Assembly (NCBI RefSeq): GCF_020786625.1
Contig: NZ_JAJGRC010000004.1
Location: 1 to 64,000, forward strand
Direction: 5' to 3'
DNA length: 64,000 nucleotides
Source of the DNA: Salinicoccus sp. RF5
Lineage (GTDB): Bacteria > Bacillota > Bacilli > Staphylococcales > Salinicoccaceae
A program made the position numbers and the translations under genes. Positions 25,386-39,246 of the stretch are shown here, piece by piece; position 1 is the first letter of the stretch; each line of letters opens with the position of its first letter. Under the pieces are notes generated by a model that was given only the letters and a program-made list of their open reading frames with translations, searched no databases and was not told where the DNA came from.

Positions 25386-26237
25386 TTACTTGTCTTCCAG
25401 CATGGAGATGAGCCTTTTGAACTCTTCTTCATTCCTGAACTCGAATGATATTGTGCCCTTTTTGCGCTTCTTCCTTATTTCCACTGCCGTTCCGAAATGT
25501 TCCTTGAGCATCGTCTCATGCTTCTCTATGAACTTCGGCTTGTCCTGCTTCTTCTTTCTTTTGGCAGGTGCTTCCTGCAGGCTTTTGACATAGGTCTCAA
25601 GTGTACGGACACTCATTCCTTCATCGATGGCACGTTTTGCTGCACCTTCCATCTGGATGGGGTCCTTGAGCGCCAGAAGTGTCCTGCCGTGTGCACCGGA
25701 GAGCAGATCGTCATTGATCATCTGTCTGATGGCATTCGGCAGATTGAGCAGCCTCAGCATATTAGCGATGTAGGGCCGTGATTTCCCCAGCCGCGCTGCC
25801 ACTTCATTCTGGGTGATGTTCAAAGTCGTCATCAGTTGGCGATAGCTCATCGCCTCTTCCAACGGATTGAGGTTCTCACGCTGCAGGTTTTCAATGATGG
25901 CAAGCTCCATCATTTCGGTATCCGTCATCTCCTTGACGATTGCCGGTATGGTTTCCCTGCCGAGCATTCTGCACGCCCTGAATCTTCTCTCCCCTGCCAC
26001 GATATCGTAGCCCTTGACGGCTTTCCTCACCACGATGGGCTGGATTACGCCATGTGTCTCAATGGAATCGGCCAGTTCCCTGAGCTTATCCTCATTGAAC
26101 TCCATACGGGGCTGATAGGGGTTCCTTCTGATTTCGGAAATTTTGAGTTCGATGATCGCCTCACCTTCCTTGCCGCTGGAAAATAGAGCATCCAGTCCCT
26201 TTCCGAGACTCTTTCCCAGTCCTTTTTGCCTTGCCAT
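25386..26237 (-). CDS. parB: Chromosome-partitioning protein ParB (Spo0J)
   Basis: 283 residues. N-terminal CTPase/ParB-N domain (IRRNPYQPRMEFNEDKLRELADSIETHGVIQPIVVRK, AGERRFRACRMLG), a central HTH that reads parS (LNITQNEVAARLGKSRPYIANMLRLLNLP), a Lys-rich linker and a dimerisation tail (GTISFEFRNEEEFKRLISML). Loads SMC at parS. No parA/soj gene is adjacent, as in Staphylococcus. Paralogous to noc, which precedes it. Confidence 0.95.
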   Translation of the reverse strand: MARQKGLGKSLGKGLDALFSSGKEGEAIIELKISEIRRNPYQPRMEFNEDKLRELADSIETHGVIQPIVVRKAVKGYDIVAGERRFRACRMLGRETIPAIVKEMTDTEMMELAIIENLQRENLNPLEEAMSYRQLMTTLNITQNEVAARLGKSRPYIANMLRLLNLPNAIRQMINDDLLSGAHGRTLLALKDPIQMEGAAKRAIDEGMSVRTLETYVKSLQEAPAKRKKKQDKPKFIEKHETMLKEHFGTAVEIRKKRKKGTISFEFRNEEEFKRLISMLEDK

Positions 26238-26346
26238 GCGCCACTACCTCCAGTGCAGGGTTTTCGTAAGTATAAAATCACATGCTGTCATTATATCAAT
26301 CAACCTGCCCATTGTAACATAAGAAAAACACCCACACAGTGAGTGT

Positions 26347-27159
26347 CTACCTATAGATCTTTATCGTCACTTCATGGAAAGCATCCTCATCAGCCGACTC
26401 ATAGGATACGTTGAATCCTTTGTCCTTCAGCCTGTCCACTTCACGGTTGAGATCATTCAGTATGAAGGACATGTCCTCATCAAAATCCAGTTCATCATTG
26501 ACGTGCTTCAGCTTCTTCCTGACTGCATGCTCCGTCTCCTTCACCGTCATCTTCTGCTTCCTGATGTCTTCAAGCATCTCTTCCTGCCCTGAATCCTCCA
26601 GGCTGAGGAGCGACCTTGCATGACGCTCGGTGATTTCCTGCTTCTGGAGCGCTTCAATGACTTCATCGGACAATTTAAGAAGACGCAGCTTGTTGGCGAT
26701 GAATGACTGGCTCTTGCCAAGATTCTGTGCAAGGTTCTTCTGGGTGATGCCATCCATCTTGAGGAGCTTCTTATAGGCTTTCGCTTCTTCTATGCTGGAG
26801 AGGTTCTCGCGCTGGATATTTTCTATCAGTGCAATGGCCGCAGATTCCGTATCCGTCAGATATTTTACGATGACCTCCGCTTCTTCGCGGTTGAGCATCT
26901 TCAGCGCCCTGAACCTGCGCTCCCCTGCAATGATTTCAAACATGCCCTCCTCTATCGGCCGGACGGTGATCGGCTGCAGGAGACCATGCTCCGCGATGGA
27001 ATCGGCCAGTTCCCTGATCCGTTCCCGGTCGAATGCCGTCCTTGGCTGATAGCGGTTTGGGACGATGTTTTCCATCGGCAAGTGCTGCAGGGAGACATTC
27101 TCCTGCTGATCTTCACTTTTGTCTATCAAGCCGAAAAGTCTTGAAAATGGTTTTTTCAC
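26347..27159 (-). CDS. noc: Nucleoid occlusion protein Noc
   Basis: About 270 residues. The amphipathic membrane-targeting N-terminus MKKPFSRLFGLIDKS is typical of Noc. Then come ParB-N (IVPNRYQPRTAFDRERIRELADSI, GERRFRALKML), the HTH (DGITQKNLAQNLGKSQSFIANKLRLLKL) and the C-terminal dimerisation segment. It prevents division over the chromosome. I choose GTG at 27159 with AGGTG upstream, giving the conserved N-terminus; longer in-frame starts reach 27168. It follows rsmG, as in Bacillus and Staphylococcus. Confidence 0.94.
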   Translation of the reverse strand: MKKPFSRLFGLIDKSEDQQENVSLQHLPMENIVPNRYQPRTAFDRERIRELADSIAEHGLLQPITVRPIEEGMFEIIAGERRFRALKMLNREEAEVIVKYLTDTESAAIALIENIQRENLSSIEEAKAYKKLLKMDGITQKNLAQNLGKSQSFIANKLRLLKLSDEVIEALQKQEITERHARSLLSLEDSGQEEMLEDIRKQKMTVKETEHAVRKKLKHVNDELDFDEDMSFILNDLNREVDRLKDKGFNVSYESADEDAFHEVTIKIYR

Positions 27160-27172
27160 ATGCAACACCTGC

Positions 27173-27889
27173 CTATTGTTTTAATGGGGATTTGTTTGGG
27201 GTACCCGGCTTGCGCGGATACTTCTTGGGTGTTTTTCTTCTCTTCGCGATTTCGAGGATATGGCGTTCACTGTCTTCCTCCGGGAGGGTGAAGCTGTGGG
27301 TTTCCACAAGCTCGCCTCCCAAGAGATCCAGGGCGAATTGGCTTTCTTCCAATTCTTCCATGCCTTTTCTGCCCTTCAATACAATGAAGCGACCTCCTGT
27401 ACGGACAAGCGGCAGACAGAGCTCGGCCAGCACGTTCAGCTGGGCGACTGCACGGGCCGTCACGATATCGAACATATGACGCTGCGGCCCTTGTGCAAAT
27501 GTCTCGGCGCGGTCATGGACCAGATGAATCTTATCCAGATCGAGTTCTGCCGTCAGTTCGTTCAGGAAGAGGATGCGTTTATTCAGCGAATCCACTATGG
27601 TCACTTTGAGGTCGGGCCTCAAGATCTTGAGCGGGATGCTTGGGAAACCCGCCCCCGCTCCTACATCGCAGATGCTTGCATTCTCCGGGAGCTCCACATG
27701 GAAGAGCGGCGTCAGCGAATCGTAGAAATGCTTCAGATAAACCCCTTCCTCGTCGGTCACGGCCGTCAGATTGACCCGGCCGTTCCATTCTACAAGCATC
27801 TCGAAATATCTTCTGAATTTGGCGCGCTGCTCGTCATCCAGGATGATTCCCTGGCGACGCAGGGCCTCTATGAACTGTGCTTCCTTCAT
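27173..27889 (-). CDS. rsmG: 16S rRNA (guanine-527-N7)-methyltransferase
   Basis: 238 residues. SAM-binding motif [17 protein letters not shown] (near 70-86), LEF-type [14 protein letters not shown], and HDRAETFAQ. Modifies G527 of 16S rRNA; loss of this methylation is known to give low-level streptomycin resistance. Overlaps the mnmG stop by four bases (ATGA), so it is translationally coupled. The C-terminus is basic. Confidence 0.96.
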   Translation of the reverse strand: MKEAQFIEALRRQGIILDDEQRAKFRRYFEMLVEWNGRVNLTAVTDEEGVYLKHFYDSLTPLFHVELPENASICDVGAGAGFPSIPLKILRPDLKVTIVDSLNKRILFLNELTAELDLDKIHLVHDRAETFAQGPQRHMFDIVTARAVAQLNVLAELCLPLVRTGGRFIVLKGRKGMEELEESQFALDLLGGELVETHSFTLPEEDSERHILEIAKRRKTPKKYPRKPGTPNKSPLKQ

Positions 27890-29769
27890 GCTTCCACCCG
27901 TTGGATGCTACCCTGTTCAATATAGACGAGAAGGATGGAAATATCTGCAGGGTTCACCCCTGAAATTCTGGAAGCCTGGGCGATATCGAGCGGTTTGACG
28001 GTCTTCAGCTTATCCCTTGCCTCTGTTGCGAGGGAATGGATCGCATCATAGTCGATATCCGCTGGTATCTTCTTCTTCTCCATGCGCTTCACCTTGTCGA
28101 CCTGCATGAGCGACTTCTTGATGTAGCCGTCATACTTGACCTGGATTTCCACCTGTTCATATTCTTCCTGTGTGAGCGTCGTTTCCTCTTCCAGTATTTC
28201 CATGATGGAGGCATAGTCCATCTCCGGACGTCTGAGCAGATCGATGGCCAGAATGCCATCTTTGAGCGGTGTTCCGCCCCTTTCCTCCACGATGGCCTGC
28301 GTATGGGCGTTCGGCTTGATGCGGATCTTCTTCAGGCGCTCGAATTCCTCTTCGATATGCCGTTTCTTGGTCTCGAATGCTTCGAGCCTTTCGTTTGAAA
28401 TGAGCCCGATGCGATGTCCGATTTCCGTCAGGCGCATATCTGCATTGTCGTGACGCAGCAGCAGACGGTGTTCCGCCCTTGAAGTCAGCAGCCTGTATGG
28501 TTCATTCGTCCCTTTCGTCACAAGGTCATCGATGAGGACGCCGATATATGCATCGGAACGGCTGAGTACAAGTTCCTCTTCACCGAGCAGTTTGCTCGCT
28601 GCATTGATGCCTGCGATGAGCCCCTGTCCGGCCGCTTCCTCATACCCGCTGGTACCGTTGATCTGGCCTGCAGTGTAGAGGTTCGTGATCTTCTTCGTTT
28701 CAAGTGTCGGCCACAGCTGCGTCGGAACGAGTGCATCATATTCGATGGCGTAGCCTGCACGCATCATCCTGGCATTTTCAAGTCCCGGGATGGAAGTGAG
28801 CATCTCGCGCTGTACATTCTCGGGCATACTTGTGGAGAGTCCCTGTACATAGACCTCTTTTGTACTCCTGCCTTCCGGTTCCAGGAAGATCTGGTGCCTT
28901 GGCTTGTCGTTGAAGCGCACGATCTTGTCTTCGATGGATGGGCAGTAGCGTGGGCCTGTACCTTTGACCATGCCGGAATACATCGCGGATAGATGCAGGT
29001 TGTCATTGATGATCATATGCGTATTTTCCGAAGTGTAGGTCAGCCAGCACGGCAGCTGATCCATGATGAATTCAGTCGTTTCGAAGCTGAAGGCGCGCGG
29101 TACATCGTCCCCGGGCTGTATCTCCGTCTTGGAGTAGTCGATGGAGTCCGAGTTGACCCGCGGCGGTGTTCCAGTCTTGAAGCGGACGATGTCGAAGCCG
29201 AGTTCCTTCATCTGGTCTGCAAGCGGCACTGAAGGCATCTGATGGTTCGGCCCACTGGAATATTTGAGGTCGCCGAGGATGATTTCCCCGCGCAGGAAGG
29301 TGCCTGTCGTGACGATGACGGCCCTCGCTTCGTAAATGGTGCCGATATTCGTTTTGACACCCTTGACTTCACCGTCTTCCACGATCATTTCATCCACCAT
29401 GCCCTGAAGGATGTCGAGGTTCGGCTCATCCTCCAGCACCCGCTTCATCTCCTGCTGATAGAGCACTTTATCCGCCTGCGCCCTGAGGGCACGGACTGCC
29501 GGTCCTTTGCCGGTATTCAGCATGCGCATCTGTATATGCGTCCTGTCGATCACTTTTGCCATCTGTCCACCGAGTGCATCCACTTCACGGACGACGATCC
29601 CTTTCGCTGGTCCCCCTACTGAAGGGTTGCAGGGCATGAATGCTATATTATCCAAATTGATTGTCAGCATCAGCGTCTTCAGCCCTTTTCGTGCAGAAGC
29701 GAGTCCTGCTTCTACGCCCGCATGGCCTGCACCGATGACAACAACATCATATTTAATATTATCTGTCAT
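27886..29769 (-). CDS. mnmG: tRNA uridine-34 5-carboxymethylaminomethyl modification enzyme, FAD subunit
   Basis: About 627 residues. FAD-binding [19 protein letters not shown] near the N-terminus, [31 protein letters not shown], and the C-terminal helical domain with [19 protein letters not shown]. Works with MnmE to modify wobble uridines. The ATG at 29769 is preceded by AAAAGGAGG; an in-frame TTG lies eight codons upstream. Between mnmE (13-base gap) and rsmG. Confidence 0.97.
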   Translation of the reverse strand: MTDNIKYDVVVIGAGHAGVEAGLASARKGLKTLMLTINLDNIAFMPCNPSVGGPAKGIVVREVDALGGQMAKVIDRTHIQMRMLNTGKGPAVRALRAQADKVLYQQEMKRVLEDEPNLDILQGMVDEMIVEDGEVKGVKTNIGTIYEARAVIVTTGTFLRGEIILGDLKYSSGPNHQMPSVPLADQMKELGFDIVRFKTGTPPRVNSDSIDYSKTEIQPGDDVPRAFSFETTEFIMDQLPCWLTYTSENTHMIINDNLHLSAMYSGMVKGTGPRYCPSIEDKIVRFNDKPRHQIFLEPEGRSTKEVYVQGLSTSMPENVQREMLTSIPGLENARMMRAGYAIEYDALVPTQLWPTLETKKITNLYTAGQINGTSGYEEAAGQGLIAGINAASKLLGEEELVLSRSDAYIGVLIDDLVTKGTNEPYRLLTSRAEHRLLLRHDNADMRLTEIGHRIGLISNERLEAFETKKRHIEEEFERLKKIRIKPNAHTQAIVEERGGTPLKDGILAIDLLRRPEMDYASIMEILEEETTLTQEEYEQVEIQVKYDGYIKKSLMQVDKVKRMEKKKIPADIDYDAIHSLATEARDKLKTVKPLDIAQASRISGVNPADISILLVYIEQGSIQRVEA

Positions 29770-29782
29770 AGTTTTCCTCCTT

Positions 29783-31162
29783 TTATTTTCCAAGGCAGAA
29801 CTGGCTGAAGAGCTGGTCGATCAGCTGTTCACTGACATCTTCCCCAATCACTTCTCCGAGCAGTTCCCACGTTTTTACAAGGTCGATCTGTACTATATCC
29901 ACCGGCACGTCCATTCCGGCAGATTCTATCGCATCGGATATCGCATCGGCCGCCTGCTCAAGCAGGTGGATATGGCGGTTGTTCGATACATAGGTGGAAT
30001 CCACGGACTGGATTTCCCCTTCAAAGAACAAGCTTGCGATCCGGTCCTCGAGGTCATCCACACCCGTACCGTTGATGATGGATGTTCTGACCACCGGCAT
30101 ATCCGGATATCTCTTTTGAAGATCTTCGACATCAAGCTTCGGTTCGAGGTCCAGCTTGTTGACGATATTGATGACATTCTGGTCTGCCATCGAATCGAGG
30201 ATTTCGATATCCTCATCCGTCAGCGGTTCGTTATTGTTCAATACATAAAGGATGAGCTCCGCTTCCTTCAGCGCCTGGCGGCTGCGTTCCACACCGATCT
30301 TCTCGACGATGTCATCGGTGTCCCTGATGCCTGCGGTATCTATGAGTTTGAGTGGAATGCCGTTGACATTCACGTATTCTTCGAGTATATCGCGTGTCGT
30401 TCCTGCCACGTCGGTCACGATGGCCTTGTTGTCCTGAATCAGGTAGTTAAGCAATGAACTTTTCCCGACATTCGGCTTCCCGACGATGACGGTGCTCAGC
30501 CCCTCCCGAAGGATTTTTCCCTGGGCACTGCTCTTCAGCAGCTTCCTGATTTCATCCTTGACCTTCTGGGCCTCCTCTTCGAGGAAGGAAGTGGTCGCCT
30601 CTTCGACATCGTCATATTCCGGATAATCGATGTTCACTTCCACCTGGGCCAATATATTAAGGATGCTCTGGCGCAGGCCTTCAACATGTGCTTTCAGCCT
30701 ACCCTGCATCTGCTGATTCGCAACTTTTGATGCTTCTGTCGTCTTGGATCTGATGAAATCCATGACACCTTCTGCCTGGGACAGGTCGATCCGGCCATTG
30801 AGGAAGGCGCGTTTCGTGAATTCTCCCGGCTCCGCCATGCGGGCACCGTGCTTCAGCGTCAGCTGGAGCACCCTGTTAATCGTGTGGACACCACCATGGC
30901 AATTGATTTCAACGATATCCTCGCGCGTGTAGGTGCGGGGCGCCCTCATGATTGCCACCATGACTTCTTCCACAGTCTCCCCGCTATCGGGATCCAAGAT
31001 GTGGCCGTAGTTGATCGTATGCGAATCCACCGCTTCCAGCGGCTTCGCACCTTTATAGAGGCGGTCTGCGATCTCCACTGCATCCACGCCGGAGAGGCGC
31101 ACGATTGCAATTGCACCTTCGCCCACCGGGGTGGAGATGCTGGATATTGTTTCTAATTGCAT
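29783..31162 (-). CDS. mnmE: tRNA modification GTPase MnmE
   Basis: 459 residues. N-terminal tetrahydrofolate-binding domain ([33 protein letters not shown]), a helical middle, and an inserted G domain: [15 protein letters not shown] (P-loop near 225), DVAGTTRD (switch), DTAG and NKLD. C-terminal Cys in the terminal FCLGK motif, the family catalytic cysteine. Operon jag-mnmE-mnmG-rsmG. Confidence 0.97.
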   Translation of the reverse strand: MQLETISSISTPVGEGAIAIVRLSGVDAVEIADRLYKGAKPLEAVDSHTINYGHILDPDSGETVEEVMVAIMRAPRTYTREDIVEINCHGGVHTINRVLQLTLKHGARMAEPGEFTKRAFLNGRIDLSQAEGVMDFIRSKTTEASKVANQQMQGRLKAHVEGLRQSILNILAQVEVNIDYPEYDDVEEATTSFLEEEAQKVKDEIRKLLKSSAQGKILREGLSTVIVGKPNVGKSSLLNYLIQDNKAIVTDVAGTTRDILEEYVNVNGIPLKLIDTAGIRDTDDIVEKIGVERSRQALKEAELILYVLNNNEPLTDEDIEILDSMADQNVINIVNKLDLEPKLDVEDLQKRYPDMPVVRTSIINGTGVDDLEDRIASLFFEGEIQSVDSTYVSNNRHIHLLEQAADAISDAIESAGMDVPVDIVQIDLVKTWELLGEVIGEDVSEQLIDQLFSQFCLGK

Positions 31163-31176
31163 GATGCAATGCTCCT

Positions 31177-32043
31177 TTACTTCTTTTCTATTACAATATA
31201 ACGATTCGGTTCTGCACCTTCGGAATAGGTTTCTATACCTTCGATGCCGCTCAGTACATGGTGCATGATCTTCCGTTCAAAGGAAGGCATCGGCTCAAGT
31301 TTTACCGGCCCCTCTATACGCTTCGCCTTCTTCGACATGTTGACGGCGAGGTTCTCGAGGGTTTCACGCCGCTTCTCCCGGTAGTTCTCGACATCAAGGG
31401 TGATCACACCATAGCTCCTGTATATCGAATTGAAGAACTGCTGGGCGACTTCCTGCAGCGCGTTGAGCGTTATACCGCGTTTCCCGATCAGCTTGGCGGC
31501 CATCGGGGAGAACAGCTCGATGTGCACCTCATTTTCAAGCACTTCGACTTCACTGGTTCTTTCTATATTCATATCCTGGATGATCCGTTCCACGTAGTCC
31601 CTGGTCTGCTCCGCCGCTTCTTCGATGGAAATCTGGACATGCACTTCCTCATCGATTTCTTCATCCTGGGCTGGCACATGTGCCAGTTCCTCCGCTTCGA
31701 TGACATCCGCTTCTTCATTTTCACTTTCTTCCATTGAATCGGATGAATCCGAAGACCCGGGACCGGGGCCGGGTGCCCCAGCCGCTTCGGGTACTTCTTC
31801 AGCAATGATGCTGTCAGCCTGTTCTGCATCCCTTGCAATCAGGGCGTCAATCGATTCATACATCTTGAGTTCGGGATTTATGACGGTCAGTCTGACGACG
31901 GCGTCCTTCCTGCCGAAGCCGAACAGCCCCTTCTTCCCTTCCTCTTCAACATCAATTTTGACATCCGCTTCGGAAACTTTCAGCTCTTCAAGGCCTTTGG
32001 CGATTGCACGATCAACAGTTTCATCTGTGTAAACCCTGTACAT
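31177..32043 (-). CDS. khpB: RNA-binding protein KhpB (Jag/SpoIIIJ-associated)
   Basis: 288 residues. Jag-N domain ([19 protein letters not shown], about 33-51), an acidic low-complexity linker of about 70 residues rich in Glu, Asp and Ser, a KH domain ([29 protein letters not shown]) and an R3H domain ([22 protein letters not shown]...[11 protein letters not shown]). Binds RNA with KhpA and affects cell elongation. In Bacillus it follows yidC; here it directly follows rnpA with no yidC between. Confidence 0.94.
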   Translation of the reverse strand: MYRVYTDETVDRAIAKGLEELKVSEADVKIDVEEEGKKGLFGFGRKDAVVRLTVINPELKMYESIDALIARDAEQADSIIAEEVPEAAGAPGPGPGSSDSSDSMEESENEEADVIEAEELAHVPAQDEEIDEEVHVQISIEEAAEQTRDYVERIIQDMNIERTSEVEVLENEVHIELFSPMAAKLIGKRGITLNALQEVAQQFFNSIYRSYGVITLDVENYREKRRETLENLAVNMSKKAKRIEGPVKLEPMPSFERKIMHHVLSGIEGIETYSEGAEPNRYIVIEKK

Positions 32044-32058
32044 GGTGTAACCCCCATA

Positions 32059-32397
32059 TCATTTTAGACATTTTGCGATTTTCAGCACGTGCAGTAATGA
32101 TTTTTCCATCTGATGATAGTCCATATCGCTGACCGGCTGCCTGGCAATGACGACATACTCCCTCGGCTTCAGCCGCTCCTGGTGCTTATGGAAGAAGACG
32201 CGTATGCGCCGCTTGATCTTATTGCGCTTTACAGCGTTGCCAAGCCGCTTGGACACACTGATGCCGAGCCTCATATGATCGGTCTTCGGATGGTCGGCCA
32301 GATACACGACGAACTGCCTGTTTGCGTACGATCTGCCCTTTTTGAAAACGAGCTGGAAATCACGTTCTTTTTTTATTCTGAATCTCTTTTTCATCAT
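32059..32397 (-). CDS. rnpA: Ribonuclease P protein component
   Basis: 112 residues, basic. Family core RFRIKKERDFQLVFKKGRSYANRQFVVY, then RLGISVSKRLGNAVKRNKIKRRIRVFF, the RNR-type motif region. Supports the RNase P RNA in tRNA 5' maturation. Third from the origin on the minus strand, after rpmH and a hairpin that may reduce read-through. Confidence 0.97.
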   Translation of the reverse strand: MMKKRFRIKKERDFQLVFKKGRSYANRQFVVYLADHPKTDHMRLGISVSKRLGNAVKRNKIKRRIRVFFHKHQERLKPREYVVIARQPVSDMDYHQMEKSLLHVLKIAKCLK

Positions 32398-32556
32398 TGG
32401 TACGCTCTCTCACATATGATATTTCATTATATAAAATCCATCGTCATTATAGCATGCCACATACACTGGAAGAACCCGCCATGCTCAAGCCGGGCATGCG
32501 CGCTCCTCCGGCGGGGCTGCCTGAAAGTGGTAAAATGTAAAGCTGCCTTGCTACAC

Positions 32557-32585
32557 AAAAAAAGATCACCTATTCAGATGATCTT
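32557..32585 (-). terminator. Terminator or attenuator between rpmH and rnpA
   Basis: AAGATCATC and GGTGATCTT form a stem (one G-U pair), followed by TTTTT on the minus strand, six bases after the rpmH stop. It would give more rpmH than rnpA transcript. The stretch from here to the rnpA start is otherwise without an ORF. Confidence 0.8.
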
Positions 32586-32590
32586 GAGGA

Positions 32591-32728
32591 TTAGGCTGAA
32601 AGAACTTTTCTACCTTTTCTTCTGCGACGGGCCAATACTTTACGGCCGTTCTTTGTGCTCATTCTTTTACGGAAACCGTGCACTTTGCTGTGCTTACGTT
32701 TATTTGGCTGATAAGTACGTTTTACCAT
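32591..32728 (-). CDS. rpmH: 50S ribosomal protein L34
   Basis: 45 residues: [19 protein letters not shown], then [20 protein letters not shown] and KVLSA. Identical in plan to other Firmicute L34 proteins. The ATG at 32728 has GGAGG upstream (complement of CCTCC at 32741). It is the first gene left of oriC, as usual. Confidence 0.98.
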
Positions 32729-32849
32729 ATTAAATTACACCTCCATGATACTTTTGCCTGTGTATAGCTTCTAGAATTGTAACTATTAAAGAATAACAGA
32801 TGGCCCTATAGATTTCAATACATTTTTCACTTGGATTCTGCAAATCCAG

Positions 32850-33160
32850 CGTGTGGATAACTTCAGCTGTTGACAACCTTTGTGGGTAACTATATTGTGG
32901 ATATTTCTTTTTCACATACTTCTGCATGAGTTATCCCCAGTTTCACACATGTTTATAGATACCTTGTGGATAAGTTGGGATATTGTGCATATCTTCTTGT
33001 AATTGTTGATATTACTCATGTTTTTCGTTATAATTTTGAATATAAATTTGTGGAAAAGGCACCCTGGCAATGAAGTTTGTCCACAGAATGTGTGTAACCT
33101 GTGGATAGTTATCCAAAGCTGTGGAAATGATTATCCACACACTGTGATTATGTGAATAGG
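32850..33160. other. oriC: oriC, upstream DnaA-box cluster
   Basis: Between rpmH and dnaA, 448 bases without a gene. Exact DnaA boxes (TTATCCACA or complement) at 32852-32860, 32965-32973 and 33131-33139. Single-mismatch boxes at 32881, 32896, 32931, 33077, 33099 and 33109. An AT-rich stretch lies at about 33000-33050. It also carries the dnaA and rpmH promoters. This is the first half of a bipartite Firmicute origin. Confidence 0.93.
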
Positions 33161-33176
33161 AAAAGAGGACAATCGT

Positions 33177-34499
33177 ATGAGTAGTATTAAGGAAATCTGG
33201 GAGAATACGCTGAAAGGCATCAAAGGGACCATCGCCAATGCAAGCTACCAGACATGGTTCCAGGATACTTCAATGATCCATCTGGACAATGAGACGGCTG
33301 TAATCAAAGCGGATACCCAGTTTCAGAGGGATTGGCTTGAAAAGAACTATAGTGGACTCATCCAGGAGCAGCTGTTCGAAGTCATGGGGGAAAAGCCTGA
33401 GATCAGAATTGTCACCGAAGAGGAGGAAACCCCGGCGAAGCTCCCTGAAAGGAGCGCTCCAGAGCCCGAGGTTCCAGTGAACAACCAGCTCAATGTAAAC
33501 AATACATTTGAAACATTCGTCATCGGCAATGGAAACCGCTTCAGCCATGCTGCATCACTTGCCGTGGCGGAAGCCCCGGCCAAAGCCTACAATCCGCTCT
33601 TCATCTATGGAGGCGTCGGGCTCGGCAAAACCCACCTCATGCATGCCATCGGGCACTATGTGCTGGAGCATCGTCCAAATGCGAAGGTGGCATACTTGTC
33701 GAGTGAAAAGTTCACCAACGAATTCATCAATTCAATCCGGGACAACAAGACCGAGGAATTCCGCAACCGCTACCGGAACGTTGATGTACTCCTGATTGAT
33801 GATATCCAGTTTCTCGCCGGAAAGGAATCGACGCAGGAGGAGTTCTTCCATACATTCAATGCTCTCCATGAGGATAACAAGCAGATCGTCATCTCAAGCG
33901 ACCGGACGCCTAAGGAAATTCCAACGCTTGAAGACAGGCTCAGATCCCGGTTCGAATGGGGATTGATCACCGACATCACACCACCCGACCTCGAGACCCG
34001 GATAGCAATCCTCCGGAAGAAATGTGAAGAGGAGAAAGTGGAGATTCCCAATGAGGCGATGATCTACATCGCCAACCATATCCACACGAACATACGGGAG
34101 CTGGAAGGGGCCCTGACACGGGTTGCCGCGTATTCGAAGCTCGTCAACCAGCCCCTGACTCCTGAAATGGTCTCAGAAGCGCTCAAAGATCTCGTCACCC
34201 AGTCCAAATCGAAGAAGATCACGATTACGGACATCCAGGAAGCGGTCGCCTCATTCTATGATATCCAGATCGAATCGTTCGCTTCCAAGAAACGGACGAA
34301 ATCCATTGCTTTTCCGCGGCAGATTGCGATGTATCTCGCCCGGGAACTCACAGACTATTCCCTGCCGAAGATCGGGGAAGTATTTGGCGGCCGGGACCAC
34401 TCCACCGTCATCCATGCCCATGAGAAGATCTCAAAGATGATTACAGAAGATGAACGTTTCAAACAGGAACTGGAAGAGGTAGAAAACCGTATCAATTAA
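33177..34499 (+). CDS. dnaA: Chromosomal replication initiator protein DnaA
   Basis: 440 residues. Domain I ([29 protein letters not shown]) and a short linker. AAA+ domain III with Walker [18 protein letters not shown] (near 145-161), Walker [15 protein letters not shown] and the sensor region. Domain IV with the DnaA-box reading signature [15 protein letters not shown] (near 405). ATG behind GAGG. Flanked on both sides by DnaA boxes, so autoregulated initiation is expected. Confidence 0.99.
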   Translation: MSSIKEIWENTLKGIKGTIANASYQTWFQDTSMIHLDNETAVIKADTQFQRDWLEKNYSGLIQEQLFEVMGEKPEIRIVTEEEETPAKLPERSAPEPEVPVNNQLNVNNTFETFVIGNGNRFSHAASLAVAEAPAKAYNPLFIYGGVGLGKTHLMHAIGHYVLEHRPNAKVAYLSSEKFTNEFINSIRDNKTEEFRNRYRNVDVLLIDDIQFLAGKESTQEEFFHTFNALHEDNKQIVISSDRTPKEIPTLEDRLRSRFEWGLITDITPPDLETRIAILRKKCEEEKVEIPNEAMIYIANHIHTNIRELEGALTRVAAYSKLVNQPLTPEMVSEALKDLVTQSKSKKITITDIQEAVASFYDIQIESFASKKRTKSIAFPRQIAMYLARELTDYSLPKIGEVFGGRDHSTVIHAHEKISKMITEDERFKQELEEVENRIN

Positions 34500-34509
34500 A
34501 GATGTGCAC

Positions 34510-34655
34510 ACTGTGGATAAATGTTACACTGTAACAAACAGTTTACCAACATGTGGATAACTTGCCTGCTGTGGGCTGAATGGACTTATCCACAAATCCA
34601 CAGGCCTTACTACTGTTATTACTTAAAATACTAATCAATATATATAAGGAGTCAT
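34510..34655. other. oriC: oriC, downstream DnaA boxes and unwinding element
   Basis: Exact boxes at 34512-34520, 34552-34560 and 34586-34594. They are followed by a short GC-rich segment (CCACAGGCC) and then TTACTACTGTTATTACTTA and an AT-rich run. This order matches the Bacillus basal unwinding system: DnaA box, GC-rich, DnaA-trio repeats, AT-rich. Strand opening probably occurs here. Confidence 0.9.
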
Positions 34656-34661
34656 TAACTT

Positions 34662-35795
34662 ATGAAAATCAGTATTAACCGCCAGTATTTCATCGAACAG
34701 CTGAATCATTGCCTCAAGGCAATTTCTCCCCGGACGACATTGCCGATTCTCAATGGCATAAAAATTGAAGTGAAAGAGGATCATCTGCTTCTTACTGGTA
34801 GTGATTCTGAAATTTCTATTGAAATCACCATCCCTACTGAAATCGATAATGAAGAAATTCTTGAAATCCATGAAACAGGCACGGTTGTGCTTTCAGGAAG
34901 ATTCTTTGTGGATATCATCAAAAAGCTCTCCGGCAATTTCGTAGAGCTTGAAACGAATGATGCCTTCCAGACGAAGATTTCAGCTTCCCAATCGGAGTTC
35001 AACTTGAGCGGCAATGACCCGGATCAATATCCGCTGCTGCCTGAAGTCAATGACGAGGAAAGCATCATCCTTCCTTCCACTGTACTGAAGAACATCATCA
35101 ACCAGACGAACTTTGCCGTTTCACTCTCTGAAACGCGTCCGGTACTGACAGGCGTAAACTGGCAGTTCCAGGACAGCGGCATCCAGTTCACTGCCACCGA
35201 CTCCCATAGGCTTGCCCTCAGGAAACTCGAGGGTGACCAGTTTGGAATGGACAGCATGCATGCGATCATTCCCGGAAAATCCCTGACGGAACTGAACAAG
35301 ATCATCAATGATTCCGATAATGAAGTGGAAATCCACTTCTCCCAGAACCAGGTGCTGTTCAGCTACGGCAACATGCGCTTCATTTCCAGGCTCCTTGAAG
35401 GGAATTATCCGGATACTTCCCGTCTCTTCCCGGAGAATTATGAAACGAAGGTGACTGTGAATAACGGTGAGTTCTACCATGCAATCGACCGGGTATCGCT
35501 GCTCGCCCGTGAAGGCGGCAACAACGTCATCCGCATGAGTGTGGAAAACGGCGGTGTGGCCCTGTCATCCAACTCGCCGGAAGTCGGTACTGTGCATGAA
35601 GACATCAATACTGGAAAAGTCGAAGGTGAAGATCTGAAGATCTCCTTCAACTCCAAATATATGATGGATGCGCTTAAAGCGATCAACGATGATGAAGTCG
35701 TCATCGAATTCTTTGGTACAATGCGCCCGTTCACGCTGAAGGCGGCTGAATCCGATGAAGTCGTACAGCTGATCCTGCCGATCCGGACATATTAA
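34662..35795 (+). CDS. dnaN: DNA polymerase III sliding clamp (beta)
   Basis: 377 residues, three repeated clamp domains: MKISINRQYFIEQLNHCLKAISPRTTLPILNGIKIEV; a middle domain with TGVNWQF and ATDSHRLALRKL; and the C-terminal end PFTLKAAESDEVVQLILPIRTY. Encircles DNA for processive synthesis. ATG behind AAGGAG. A terminator follows. Confidence 0.99.
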   Translation: MKISINRQYFIEQLNHCLKAISPRTTLPILNGIKIEVKEDHLLLTGSDSEISIEITIPTEIDNEEILEIHETGTVVLSGRFFVDIIKKLSGNFVELETNDAFQTKISASQSEFNLSGNDPDQYPLLPEVNDEESIILPSTVLKNIINQTNFAVSLSETRPVLTGVNWQFQDSGIQFTATDSHRLALRKLEGDQFGMDSMHAIIPGKSLTELNKIINDSDNEVEIHFSQNQVLFSYGNMRFISRLLEGNYPDTSRLFPENYETKVTVNNGEFYHAIDRVSLLAREGGNNVIRMSVENGGVALSSNSPEVGTVHEDINTGKVEGEDLKISFNSKYMMDALKAINDDEVVIEFFGTMRPFTLKAAESDEVVQLILPIRTY

Positions 35796-35810
35796 TAGCC
35801 AACGAAATCT

Positions 35811-35858
35811 GCGATTGAGGCCCAGAACCTGAAAAAAGGGGGGTCTCAGTCGCTTTTT
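35811..35858 (+). terminator. Terminator of dnaA-dnaN
   Basis: GCGATTGAGGCCC pairs with GGGTCTCAGTCGC (two G-U wobbles) and is followed by TTTTT on the plus strand. A TATAAT near 35949 probably starts the yaaA-recF transcript. Confidence 0.82.
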
Positions 35859-35983
35859 GTAATTTCAGGGGGGAAACCTCATTTATATCTTTCGACGCTC
35901 CTAAGGCTTTATTTGGGCTTCTGGAGTGAAATTTATCCGAAAATGTAGTATAATGTAGTAGTGAGATTAAGGAGGATGAGTGC

Positions 35984-36195
35984 ATGGAAAGTATCCAATT
36001 TGACGAACTCATTACATTAGGACAATTTCTGAAGCACGAAGGCATCATCGGGACCGGCGGAGAGGCCAAATGGTTCCTGCAGGAGAATGAGGTGTTTCTG
36101 AACGGAGAGCCGGAAAACCGCAGAGGAAAGAAGCTGCACGAAGGTGACGAAGTGGACCTGGGGGAATTCGGCCAGTTTAGGATAGAATATTCCAA

Positions 36196-36199
<4 letters not shown>
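35984..36199 (+). CDS. yaaA: S4-domain protein YaaA
   Basis: 71 residues, a single S4 RNA-binding fold: LITLGQFLKHEGIIGTGGEAKWFLQENEVFLNGEPENRRGKKLHEGDEV. The gene always lies between dnaN and recF in Firmicutes and has been linked to late 50S assembly. Its stop overlaps the recF start by four bases. Confidence 0.95.
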
Positions 36200-39227
<3,028 letters not shown>

Positions 39228-39246
39228 TCAGTGGAGGTTATTTTGA

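Noticed and set aside
32850-33160. DnaA boxes as evidence of a plasmid or phage origin
   Set aside because: They flank chromosomal dnaA in the standard rpmH-dnaA-dnaN setting, so this is oriC.
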